From Emergomyces orientalis (lineage: Eukaryota; Ascomycota; Eurotiomycetes; Onygenales; Ajellomycetaceae): a stretch of DNA of 64,000 nucleotides. Where the stretch lies: contig MOWL01000069.1 in the NCBI GenBank assembly GCA_002110485.1, forward strand, positions 496,001 through 560,000. The letters run 5' to 3'. This document shows positions 23,630 to 34,186 of this stretch, in pieces; position 1 is the first letter of the stretch; each line of letters opens with the position of its first letter. A model generated the notes under the pieces. That model was not told where the DNA came from. It saw only the letters and a program-made list of their open reading frames with translations, and did not search any database. The position numbers were made by a program, and so were the translations under genes.

Positions 23630-24196
23630 TTAGCACCAACTCGGTTTCTCTCGACTGGAATGAGGGCTTCCACTTCCACTGCCAGTGCCACTGCCACTAC
23701 CGCTGGCGCTACCTTGGCTGCCGGCTCTGGTAATTTGGCGAGTATCTCGACCAAAATTTGTCGCAATTTTTTGGTTAGTCTCCCTTGTAGAATCAGGAGA
23801 ATCTCGTGGGCGTTTCGGCATGACCTGGCCGACTGGCACGCTAGCACCAGAGAAATTCGACAGTGATCGGTGGCGGTGGGCGCTTAGTTCCGGTCCAAAG
23901 AAAGGGTCGGTAGTGGCCAATGGAGAAGAAGGATATGGTTGCTGGTCCACACTGATCAAATGGGAAGGTGCTACAACAGGAGACAGCGAAGTTTGACGGT
24001 CAGTAAAACCCCCGGTATCATTCGTGCCAAAGTTGGGGTAGATTGAGCCCGAAAGAGATCTCGTAGTCGAGGGCATCGTGGACATCGTAGATGTGCTAAC
24101 CTCAAGAGGCAGCGGATTGGTTCCTGGCAGATTGCCTTCCGGTGTGAGAGGACCAGCACTCATGAGCATTTGTTGCTGCTGCTGCTGCTGGTACGC
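23630..24196 (-). other. AcrB C-terminal frame beyond in-frame TAA
   Basis: Directly after the TAA that ends the AcrB frame, the same reading frame stays open for 188 codons and a stop. It begins AYQQQQQQQMLMSAGPLTPE, continues EGNLPGTNPLPLEVST, RSLSGSIYPNFGTND and FFGPELSAHRHRSLSNFSG, and ends with a Gly/Ser repeat and KPSWC. It looks like protein-coding sequence with AcrB-type composition and would bring the total to about 1,011 residues, close to the length I remember for Aspergillus AcrB. Either this strain has a truncated AcrB, the stop is read through or spliced out, or the base is an assembly error. Confidence 0.7.
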
Positions 24197-26727
24197 TTAC
24201 TCCACAGCCGAAACTTGCTGCCACAGGTGCGTTGTCCGAATCTGATAATCTTGAATTGACCGAGTAATGCTTGATAACTGATCGTGGAAGCTCTCTTCGA
24301 TACCAGCACGTTCTCGTTCCTTCGCAAGTTGTTCCGCCGCCCTCCGCTCCCGCTCATTGAGACCTTGATTGTTCGCACTGGTAATGCGTTCATGCTGTTC
24401 GCTCAGTCGTTGTTGGCGCCCTTGTAATCGTTCACGCTTCTGGATGACCGAGGTCAGTTCTGATTTCACTGAAGATACACTACGGCTGGCCACGATCCTT
24501 GCAGTGTCCACTTCCTCCTTGAGTAATTTTACGCGATCCATCTCTTGATCAAAGGTACACTTTCGAGAATTCCACTCTTCTAGTTCCTCTTCCGGCGCAG
24601 CTTCCAGATTTTGTAGCTGAACATCAATTGCCGCAGTGGCTTCTTCTGTTTGTTTAATAGTTCGTTCAAGTTGTAGCAATCTTTGCCTTTGTCGATTTTC
24701 ATCAGAAGCGCCGCTGAGACGCATATTGAAGTTGTCGACCTCTTTCTTCAACTTAGAAATAAATAGCTTATGGTCATTTTTTGATCGTTTTAGGCGTGCA
24801 CGACGTTCGTTTAACTTTGCTTCCGCGTTGGCAATAGAATTTTTGATAGTAGTAGTGGGAGAAGAGGGTCTGAGAGATTGCCGTGGTGACGTTGAAATAT
24901 TAGGGATGGAGAGTGCTGTAAGGGTAGGTCAGCGGTAATACTATAAAATATGTGGATATATATTGGCTCGTTTTCACCTTGATCTGTGTCAGGAGTGGGT
25001 GGTGTTTTCACGCTCATCACAGAGATAGCTTCATCGGTATCGTAGCGAATGAAGCTGCAAGTGTACGCACAATCCGGCGCAAGTCCAGAAATCTCACCTC
25101 TCCAGCAGACAAGCGATTGTTCCCCTGCTTTGTTAATAACTCTAGAAAGAGTAACAGGGGCCCAGTGGGCACCGTTGACCCTAATATAAAAAGGTTCCGC
25201 GCGAACTTCCTGATCACTATTCTCGTACATAGCATCGTCTATCAGAGCAAAATCGCTTGCTGCGAACTTAATCGAGGAATTATCGACCTGTGTAATCCAT
25301 ATAAATCCATCATTCAAAGGAAAGCCTTCGACATCGTTCTCGGTGACCGGGTGATGAGTAGACCATGTCCCATTACGTGAATGATCATACTCTCGCATCA
25401 CAGTGACTTTAGTACTTGCCAAAGCAGCCCAAAACGGTTGTCTGCTTCTCACTTGATTCGCTTGCCTTCGTCTTTTCTTTGCACTGGAAAGTCTTTCTCG
25501 GTTTTCTTTTAGCACAGATGGCCCCATGATCGCACCATCAGTCGTCGAGGTGGGTGGCCCATTCGTGGCGGATTCGAACGCAGATGAATCGACATGAGCT
25601 TGGGAGCCGGCAGATGCTTCTGTATCTGTTCGTTTTCCAGGTTTTGACGGTGGGGGAGAGCGGTTTTTGGCCATAGAGCGTCTTGCCATAGCGGTCCCTG
25701 CTTGGGCAAGAATATGAACAGCAAGTAGACTTCGTAACCAGCTTGGGGGAGATGGAGGCTCTTTCCGACGGAATTCTTGAGGAACCAGGTGAGAATATTG
25801 AGCGAGCGTATCCGTAGTTATCAGTTTGGCCGACAAGAGGTAACCTATGACAGAGTCTTGAACACCTTTACTACGAAGGACATGCACGATCAGAACCATC
25901 ATGACGCAAAAAGCATTGACTCCCTCATTTTTCCCCGAGCTACCTCCTCCCATTGTAATCGCAACCTGGACTTGAGCGAGATCTATGGCGAAATTTTGTG
26001 CCCATGTCCACATAAAGAGACCCCAAACCAAAAGACAAAATCCATCCATGGCGATCATCGTTGAAAGCGAGGGAGTTCCCGCCGGGCCCTGGAAAATGTC
26101 GAAATTCGAAGTCAAAACGTTGGTAGAAACACCAGCAGGAGGCATGAAGGTCAAGGATGCAAACAAGAACTGGACAAGGGTCAAGACGATCGGAGGCAGT
26201 TGTAGTAGAAAGATGAGGATGGCGATAGTGTCGTACATCGGGCAGGATTTGAGAATGGTCGACGCCAGGGAAAATGGGTTTACGGAGCCGCCCGACGATG
26301 CTTTCTTCAACGATGAAACGCTTCCTCCTGTCTTGTCCACGTTTGTTGGCGCTTGTTCCCCAAAGACGGTGGTTGGCATGGGTCCTCCGTTCGTCGATGC
26401 GGGTGAGTATGAATGTCCGTTTGACATGGCCGCCGTGATTTTCTCGTAGCCGTTGGCATGAGCCCGCCCGTTGGATTCCCCCTTTGACAAATACATTGTC
26501 CCATCCGGCTCGTAATCCTCGGCAGGTGTTATTGCTTGAGGTTGACCTGACGAACTGCCTGGGGCGTGCAAATGCGAAGAAAGCGCGGGTATGTGTGGAC
26601 CATTAAGATTGCCATTCAGGTGGCCATTTGACTTTGGCTTTGCGAGTTTTTTCCCGGTACCAGCGATGCCGTTCTCATGTCGATTTCCGTGATGAGTCTT
26701 CCTGCCCGTGCCTCCTGGTCGTGGCAT
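24197..26727 (-). CDS. acrB: AcrB-like ubiquitination network protein
   Basis: Exons 26727-24978 and 24915-24197 (62-bp intron) give 822 aa up to an in-frame TAA. AcrB of Aspergillus nidulans is a membrane coiled-coil protein linked genetically to acriflavine resistance and to the CreB/CreD ubiquitin pathway in carbon catabolite control. The N-terminal about 160 residues are hydrophilic (RPGGTGRKTHHGNRHENG). Three hydrophobic segments follow: TIAILIFLLQLPPIVLTLVQ, TMIAMDGFCLLVWGLFMW, and FCVMMVLIVHVL (about residues 175-320). A basic stretch, SSAKKRRRQANQVRSRQPFW, comes before a beta-rich region with GFIWITQVDNSSIKFAASDF. The last 230 residues are a long coiled coil (ISKLKKEVDNFNMRL to LWQQVSAVE). 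The family C-terminus continues in frame after the stop; see that entry. Start MPRPGG is the first ATG in frame. Confidence 0.8.
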
Positions 26728-29700
26728 GGACGAGGGATTCCGATCGGCCAGGTCCAAATCCACTTGGCAGGCGTGGGCCAAGGAACAGACAACTGGTGAA
26801 GATAGAGATGAGGGAGGGAGAGTACCAAGTCGCAGAGAAGCTAGAACGAGAGAGAATAGAAATGAAGAAAGCGAAAGAAAAGGAGGACGCCGTCGCAACG
26901 TCAATCAATGAGTACTCCAAAGATAAGTCTGCTGTGACTGCTGCTAGTATGGAGAGAAAAGTGATGCTCTCTTGAGTAGCCAGTTTCAAGAAAGAAAGGC
27001 TTAGGGAGGCGTTGGTGGGTAGCGAGACGGTACGTACTGTATGGTATGGATACCAGTTGAATATCGGATGTAATATTGTTTCGTAATAATGTTATGGTAC
27101 CGCCTGCCGTGGGTAAAGGGCGGTTAAAATTACCCGATATTACACCCTAGTTTGCGCAAGCAACAAAACACAAAATACCCAAATGTATATTTTTGTAATC
27201 AAGTGGTACATTACACAACGCAGGGTGTAAATTAACCCTTACAATACCGCAATTCCAAAACACTTTGCTGGTGACTAAGCTATTTTTAGCTTACAGCCGC
27301 ACCTCAGCCTTTCCTTCTGCACTTAACAAACCTATTTGAACTGACAACAGTCAATGGCCACGACTTTGCACAGGTTTCTAAAAGCTGACAGCAGCATATC
27401 CTATTGCTGCAGACGCAGCCATCCGTCTGGTATTCCTGCATACGGAGTAGAGAAGTTGGGACGGATTGGATGTATGCTCGCGCATCTGCCCAGTTTGCCA
27501 GAGGATGTTTGGAGCTGTTGGACCAGCAAATGCCTTGCGAATTATAGACTCAGAGCTAACCCAGATGCAGCTGCGCTCAAATGCTCAAGAAATGCGCATA
27601 CTGCAGTTTGTTGTGGGGAAATGTTGCCAAGCCTCGCAAGGCCGTGACAAATCTTCGCCTGAAGCATATGGCTAATTGGGAATTTGCGAATTCTACTACA
27701 GGTGATAGGCCAGGAGCATGCAAAGAGGAGCTAAACTTGCCCCCTGCCTAGTCGAACAGATCTTCGGAGGCATCCTTGTTCGAGTCGTCAGCTGAAATAG
27801 ATCAGTCAAGTTAGTTCGGGTGTTTCACCACTCAAAACACCCATACGATGTACTGGTACCCGGATACGATAAATAATACCAAGCATACCAACATGGCACA
27901 TCATTCAAACTCGCCCTAAAAAATTGAGGCTCGGATAGCTGAGTTTTGATTGACAGAGTTTGTTCGCGGCCCGCGGGTAGTCGGGGTGTAAAGAGGCGCG
28001 AAAAAATGAAAAAAACTCCTCTGGAAAATAATTATTAACGTGATACCTTATTTTTTTTTATGCAGCAACCAAATCAGACCGCATGCGGAGGTCACACACT
28101 TCAGTATGACTAGCCTGTGAAAAGTGGTGATAAGCATTGCAGCCAGTTTGGGAAGGAAAGCAACGGCGCCTCAGATCATCCCGCTAATTTGCCCCAAACT
28201 CGTACTTTCGGATTATGAGGAAGGGGCGGCAGTTGATCTGGAAAGATTAAGTCACCCCGCCGCACTACTCCCGTACACTGACATTTTAGTACTTTCAAAA
28301 AGCCTCTCACTGTAAATCTGTGAGCTGTGGGAAAAGTTCCTTTGGACTCTAAAAATGGGCTTACTTAAAATTTGGGGAAAGGATTAGGCGCTGTGTTTAC
28401 TTTTCTCTTGTAAGAGCGAGCAATTTCGTCTCTCAGCTTAGCAGAGAAACCAATTTGGCCTGACAAGTGTCACTTTCAACCCGACATATCTCATGGATCA
28501 CTGCATGGTGGTGACTCAAAACGTTGGGGGTTCTTCTTTCAGCCATGGGTGCCCAGGCCAACCATCTGTCAACCAAAGCAAACGCGGAATAACTAATTTG
28601 TCGATGTGAATGTGGGCATCATCGTATGGGATGGAAATAAGGAAAGCGGGGTTTTGGAGGATAAGGGTTCCTGGCATGATTCGCATAAACGAAGGAGTTC
28701 TGTTTTCATATTGTCGGCCCGTGTTAAATCACACTCTCGCCTTGTGGTGGACGGGGTGTGTACCTCCTGTTCATGCCCTTAGAACTGCTTGCTGCGGGGC
28801 AGAAGATCTGCCACAAGCCCAACCTCGATGCGAGTCGCACGTTGGATCGCTATTGGGCGGCTAAGCACATATGATGATGATCCCAGAGGTTGGTATGAAT
28901 GGCGGGGTTCTCTTTACATTTTCTTCAGATTGAATGCTGAAAAGGAGCGGATACCGCCAGGGGGCGAATTCCGTGTTCGAATAAAATTTCACTCCAACAA
29001 GATTGAATGAGCCGCCGACAACCGCAAGGGAGAACCTTCCAACAACTTAGTGGTAGATGATTATTTTTCTGCAGAATGCCAACAACTAGGGTGGGTAGTT
29101 TGCGCCGTGGAGCCAAGCCAATTCTGCGAGCGCGGGATCCTTGCAAATAGTCCTCGCGGAATTATTATTGAGAAGTCTTCGACAGAATCGGGAAGAATCA
29201 ACACGAAAACTCCAGCTGTACATCACCAATAGCCAGGGCTCCATGCTAGTTGAATGTGTTGATCCACAACCGCGTTCTCCGGATAATTATTTCACAACTT
29301 ACCGCGGCAAGGTGTTTCAAATACAATCGGCTGCGTTGAAACCGGGAAAGCCATCACGAGAAAAAAGCTTGATTTGGGCAAGTATCAACACTTCTGTGAA
29401 TGCACTATAATAAACACTTCGCTACGGCAGTTGTCTTCTCAGAACAATGTACGCAATGGAACTACCGATTCTCGAAGAAATACTTGCAACGCACGGATCA
29501 GAGGCCGGGTATGGCTTCTGAACGACTGCAGTGACAAAGTTGGAATTTGCAGAAAGCATTGACAGCTTTTTGGAAGATTCCCTGTTGTTAGCCTCAACGG
29601 GGATCGGAGCCAGCAAAGGTGCGTGCTGGTCGGGCGTTGTCCGAAACCCTGAAGATATCATAACATTCCCAAGAGACGTATGTCAGCATTCATACCTGAT

Positions 29701-30448
29701 ATCATATAGGAGAGCCAGCCGCTATTGATCTAATGGAATGGCAAGATCTAGTGAAGTATCTGCCAGCTTTCCATGTTGGCTTGACCGGGAGAACGGATAC
29801 GAGATGTGCAGGCGCAGGGGAAGCTGTGACCATACCATAACGCAGCATTGTGTATTCATATTACGCGCTTGGTATTCGTAATACCAAAACATTCGCGTGC
29901 TAGGTGCCTGGAAATGGATGGTGTACAGCTTTTCCTGATATGAATCGTATTTTCTGGTCTTCGTTGAAGGCAACACTTTGAAGTGGGTCAAACCAATAAA
30001 AGTATACCTTGCTGTGCAATTGGGAACCAGATATTGAGGATTTCAAGGTTTCCGGTTCTTCAATTATGCCTTTTATCTCTGTTTAGCAGGGGATATAAGA
30101 GCTCCACAACAAATGAAAGGCGAAAAAGTTTTGAGCCTGGCAAAAGTTTAAAGGAGGTAAAAAATGAGAAAACCCAAGATCGAACCGCCCTTAAGAAGCA
30201 AATATTAGATTCGTAAGCATTTTATGGGTCAAGTTTGAGAAATCATCAAAATCAGTTTCCCAGGTCTTAAATACTCCCTAATGTCGTGTAACGAGAATGG
30301 AATGAATGCAGCAAAAAGGGTTTCGTGAGAATATATATGAATGGGATGGTCTAGGCTTGAATATTGAATACAGTGGCTCTATCCCCCAGGGGTCATTCTC
30401 TATATGCAAACGATCTATATACCCTTGAGGAAATCAGATGTCTAAAAC
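26728..30448. other. Gene-poor region, 3.7 kb
   Basis: Upstream of AcrB the sequence is purine rich for about 250 bp (promoter and leader). From 27000 to 30400 no gene could be built on either strand. Short frames with protein-like composition occur at about 27466-27675 (FGAVGPANALRIIDSELTQM) and 29531-29725 (KLEFAESIDSFLEDSLLLAS), but neither connects to a larger model. An isolated exon-like piece is listed at 27748-27791. The region may hold eroded genes. Confidence 0.4.
27748..27791 (-). pseudogene. Isolated 3'-exon-like piece
   Basis: On the minus strand an acceptor-like pyrimidine stretch ending ATTTCAG, with CTAAC 20 bases before it, leads into an open frame DDSNKDASEDLFD and TAG. This looks like the acidic last exon of a gene. 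No convincing upstream exon is present, apart from a possible micro-exon starting with ATGATG at about 27899. It may be the remnant of a lost gene or a chance match. Confidence 0.2.
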
Positions 30449-31839
30449 TCATCCTGAATATCCCATATCTTCAACAGCATCTGGCCGATCCCAACTAGAT
30501 GTTTCCAGTTCTTTTACTCGACCCTCAATCTCTTTAACTTTCAACCCCCATACCCGCCTAGATTCTTCCTGCTGCTCCCACGTATTCCGGAACTGGTCCA
30601 TCATGAATGGCGGGAGCGTCTTCACTTTGCGCCCAAGTTGGTAGTCGTATGTGACAATATCTTCATGACATCGTGCTGCGGGCCGCTGATGTGACTCAGA
30701 AAGTATTAGAACATCCAGCTGGAACGAGGAATATGAAGAGGACGCTGGAGAGGAAGGCGCTGGGGGAGGATGTGATAGTTTGTGGTATACGCTTATTTTA
30801 TCTGGAGCGGTCATTGGCTGCATATTTTGATTTTCAAAGCGTTAGCTCATCACCGTTAGCATGCCATGCTCTTTGGGCTGTGTGGTTTTATTTTAACAAC
30901 TGTTTGGTTCGTCCTGACGAACTGCATACACGGCATATCAATGTATAAATGCGAAAATTCAGCCCCAAACTTACAAACTTATAGTCTATCTTAATACTTT
31001 TCAATATCAACCCGACACCAGTTGAACCAAGGAGGTTAAACCATGCCCTTTTGTTGGCGCGATCGAGGTGAATTCCGACATTTCTTGTCCAATTGACTCG
31101 GGCGGTCTCCGCATATCTCACGTACGATACGTTATTTACGTGCCCTGAATTATTGCGTTGGGATTAGACATCCGTTATTCGAGTATATTGGATGAGCCGA
31201 ACATTGCGGTTTGGTTGGGGGAGGGGAGCTCTACCCTTATAATGGGCTTATTTTAGCATGTTTTACTTGTCAAGTTGGGTTTAGAAAAAAATCGGAGAAG
31301 GTTACACAAATGTGGTGCACGTGTGTATCAATTATAGCAAAAATTGTGGCTTTGGTAGCAGGAAAGGAAAACAGAGACAACCTACCATGACATCCTATCA
31401 ATTTGGCGAAGCGCGGAGTAAGTCAGCCATCAGGCGAAACCCAACCTTTGAACGGTTATGTATATACCATTTCTCCCCACACGACATTGTGACGAAAAAG
31501 GCCCTGCCTCTCTATCCCCGTGAGAAACCCTTCGCTCCCCGCAGTAAGCTCTCGCCAATCCCGAGCTACAACCTGGAGTATCTCTCCTGCTTCGTCGATT
31601 TGGTGCGGTTTCAGTCCAAAGGAAAGACACTTTCCTAATCGCCCTTTAATTGTCGAGAGCCATCTTGAATCGAATTCCCGCGCAACCGGAGCAGCTGGAA
31701 GATGATGGGAGGATGGATGTACGGCTGTACGAGCACTGGCTGTCGCGCTGCTCGCGATGGAGCGACAGGATGGCACTCGTCCGATGGCAAGGGGCAGAAA
31801 TTGTAATTGTTGCCGCAAAACCGTGCGAGGCACACCCAT
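30449..31839 (-). CDS. Hotdog thioesterase-like protein
   Basis: Exons 31839-31468, a micro-exon at 31394-31386 or 31382, 31144-30975 and 30817-30449 give about 307 aa. The family is a fungal acyl thioesterase-like group with the 4HBT hotdog fold. Exon 1 has a probable mitochondrial leader (MGVPRTVLRQQLQFLPLAIG) and then GLKPHQIDEAGEILQVVARD and GLFRHNVVWGEM. Exon 3 reads GHVNNVSYVRYAETARVNW, the hotdog core with the HVNN signature. Exon 4 reads PMTAPDKISVYHKLSH, SESHQRPAARCHEDIVTYDY and ends SSWDRPDAVEDMGYSG. The DxM residues expected between GEM and GHVNN are present as GATGTCATG flanked by AG and GTAGGT, but that 9-nt exon breaks phase; a 13-nt version with donor GTTGTC keeps it. Function and substrate are unknown. 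Confidence 0.7.
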
Positions 31840-32969
31840 TATTTCGTTGGATATATTCCTGGCCGTGGCTCGACAAGAAATTTATTTCTGATTAAACTTA
31901 CCTCTCCCAAGACTGCTTTCCCTAGGTTTCGTTTGCGTTGCTTTGAGATTTTTAGAGGTCGGCTTCGGGTTACTGCATCAAGATCATCACGTGATCGGGG
32001 ATTGACGCGGCTGGGATTTAGCCGACCTTTCGGGAACCTCAAGCTCAGCTCACCATCTCCAAGACTCCAACTATGGCATTATTTTCTTAAACTACTCCGT
32101 AGTTCTTTTGTAAATTTGGTTTACGTTCATGGAAACTGGGATTTGTAGCAAGGTTATGCAAATCACACCTATTTCCTCCAGGACCATAATATCAAGTCAG
32201 GATTTGATATTTGGTAGGCCACCCGAGGGGCTAATTGCCGCATCGCGCCAGAATCTATTTAAGAGATTGGATAGTGCAGATTCAGATTTAACTTCTGCGG
32301 CGACGATGGGTATTTGGGATTTTCCTCTTCGCTTGTTTTCATGTTATTTTAAGGGTGACCTGCAGTTGAGGCCGTTCTTCATTCTCGCTCTCGCGGGGGA
32401 TATCCGATATTTTACTCTTATTCTCAATGCTCCTGTTTTCTGGCTTTCTGCGAAGGAAACCAATGGTTAAATGACCATATATGAGGGATATATTCCGTTA
32501 CATTTTGACCCTCGTCGCTGATTGTGTGGAATATTCTGGAACGTAATCAATGTCCTGCCGGTCCTGCCCATAGCTAAACGCAGCACATACAGCAATCCAG
32601 CATATACTAAATCCCACCTAAACTCATTCCCATGAAGATAGCCCCCGGTTCATAAGAATCAATTCGCAGTACTAAGGCCCACCAATGTTAAATTCCCGGC
32701 CCTTCGAACCCGTCCAGCTTCGAGCTTCGCTGACTAATCAATGCATTGGGTAAACCAAGATTTCCAATGTGTTTGCGGGGAACCACGTCCCACGACTCGA
32801 ATCGGAGCTGTTCCATGCTATTTCTCTCATCAACTCTGCAACTGGAAGTGACATATCTGAATTCATTATAGAAAATTCTCCTGTTAATCACTCCAAGCCC
32901 TCGAGGTTCCTCATAGCAATTGAAGCTAGGAATACACGCCCTGCCTCCCCGATCGAGAGATCCCTCACC
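31840..32969. other. Divergent intergenic region
   Basis: This 1.13-kb stretch lies between the divergent thioesterase-like and LYR-protein starts. A 10-bp palindrome ATCACGTGAT lies at 31986-31995. Frames in 31800-32470 show no recognisable protein. I see nothing else. Confidence 0.45.
31986..31995. promoter_or_regulatory. ATCACGTGAT palindrome (E-box type)
   Basis: A perfect 10-bp palindrome centred on CACGTG lies about 147 bp upstream of the thioesterase-like start. CACGTG cores are bound by bHLH factors such as Cbf1, Ino2/4 or SREBP types in fungi. Which factor, if any, acts here cannot be told from sequence. Confidence 0.35.
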
Positions 32970-33326
32970 ATGACCTCATCCCGCCTCCGGCACCAAGTCA
33001 TCCATATTTATAAAGGTAAGCCAAAAGAGAGAAAAATAAGAAAGCCAGAGCTCCTACCTGTTCAATAGCTGACTTTAACAATGCGTGGACTGGAAATAGA
33101 GCTCCTCTTTCTTGGCCGTGAATACCCTCTCGGCTATCAATTCTTTCGCGAACGCTTACACCGTGCATTTGCGAGCCAGGCTCACATCACCGACGAAGAG
33201 AAGATCATAGACGGGATACGGAGGGCGGAGTATGTGAAGAAGGGTGGGTTATTTTATTTTATTTTGGAGGGGGGGGGAGTATGCTGACATCATGTCCATG
33301 AGTTTATAGAGATTGAGGCATTGTAA
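32970..33326 (+). CDS. LYR-motif protein, ETFRF1-like
   Basis: Three exons (32970-33015, 33100-33243, 33310-33326) give 68 aa. The sequence runs LRHQVIHIYKELLFLGREYP, then FFRERLHRAFASQAHITDEEK and IIDGIRRAEYVKKEIEAL. This is the complex-1 LYR fold: a helix starting with an LYR-like IYK, the GREYP motif, and a basic middle helix. It is closest in memory to ETFRF1 (LYRM5), which binds electron transfer flavoprotein in mitochondria. Relatives continue with YxLKRYR after EIEAL; here TTG is followed at once by TAA inside a perfect donor (TTGTAAGTTT), so the true 3' end may be spliced to a further exon that I could not find in the next 200 bp. Size is small for the family (about 80-90). Confidence 0.65.
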
Positions 33327-33853
33327 GTTTTATTCCATTTGTCTCTTCCCCCTTATTTAATTTTCCCTACGTTTCTACGCTGTTTGTTGTTTCTATTATT
33401 TTATTATGGATCGCGAATCGGTTGTTTCAATTGTCAATTGAATAAATGAGCAAAATAAAAATGAATTCCTCTACGACTACCCCAATTTATACACGGACAA
33501 GGAACCTCATGTACAACAAATTATGTGCGTTTTTTTCTTTTTTTTCTTGAAGGGGAAAAGAAATGTACAAATATATGACTACCCCAAAAGTCAAAAAGGA
33601 AGAAAGGGAAGAAAATATGTCCCCAGTTGGAGAGGTTGGAAGGCAACAAGGAAAAGCGGGGAATCCAAAAAGAGGAAAGACAAGAGGATTATCCTCTAAA
33701 TGCCCGCCGTTTTGTTTCCCATTGATCATACATCATATTTGTACAGCGTGTTTAAATGTCATTTCGTCGTGTCATCATATGTCGAAGTAAATATGTTGGT
33801 CCATTGTATTTGCCAGCGATGGGGTTTTGAAAAACAAGGAACCTAATCCTGCC

Positions 33854-33884
<31 letters not shown>

Positions 33885-34186
33885 AAAACAGAAAAGAGCT
33901 AATGGGGTATATGCAGATATTATCTGAGAAGATATCGCGCTCTCAAGAATCGATATGACACACCCAAAGTTCCTGTCGAACCCTGAGTCGGTCGTGCACG
34001 GAGAGAGATGCAGGAGAGTTATGGGGAGGGTTGGGGGAGAATGCGCACTAAGAGGATTCTGCCCAAGGCTGGTCGGACAACGGAGCCCGAAATGAGAAAA
34101 GGTCATCTGTCGTTTCTCGAGTACATAGCAGCTCGCCGGCAGAGTGAGGTAGATTTGTGGGGGGGGGGGGGGGTCGACAGGTGCGG
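33327..34186. other. Convergent spacer with homopolymers
   Basis: These 860 bp lie between converging genes. They hold an uninterrupted run of 29 A at 33854-33882 and a run of 15 G at 34159-34173, the latter 14 bp beyond the methyltransferase stop. No gene seen. Confidence 0.5.

Noticed and set aside
29531..29728. Frame KLEFAESIDSFLEDSLLLAS as a gene
   Set aside because: No start, no splice partners and no family match; it could be part of an eroded gene but cannot be supported.
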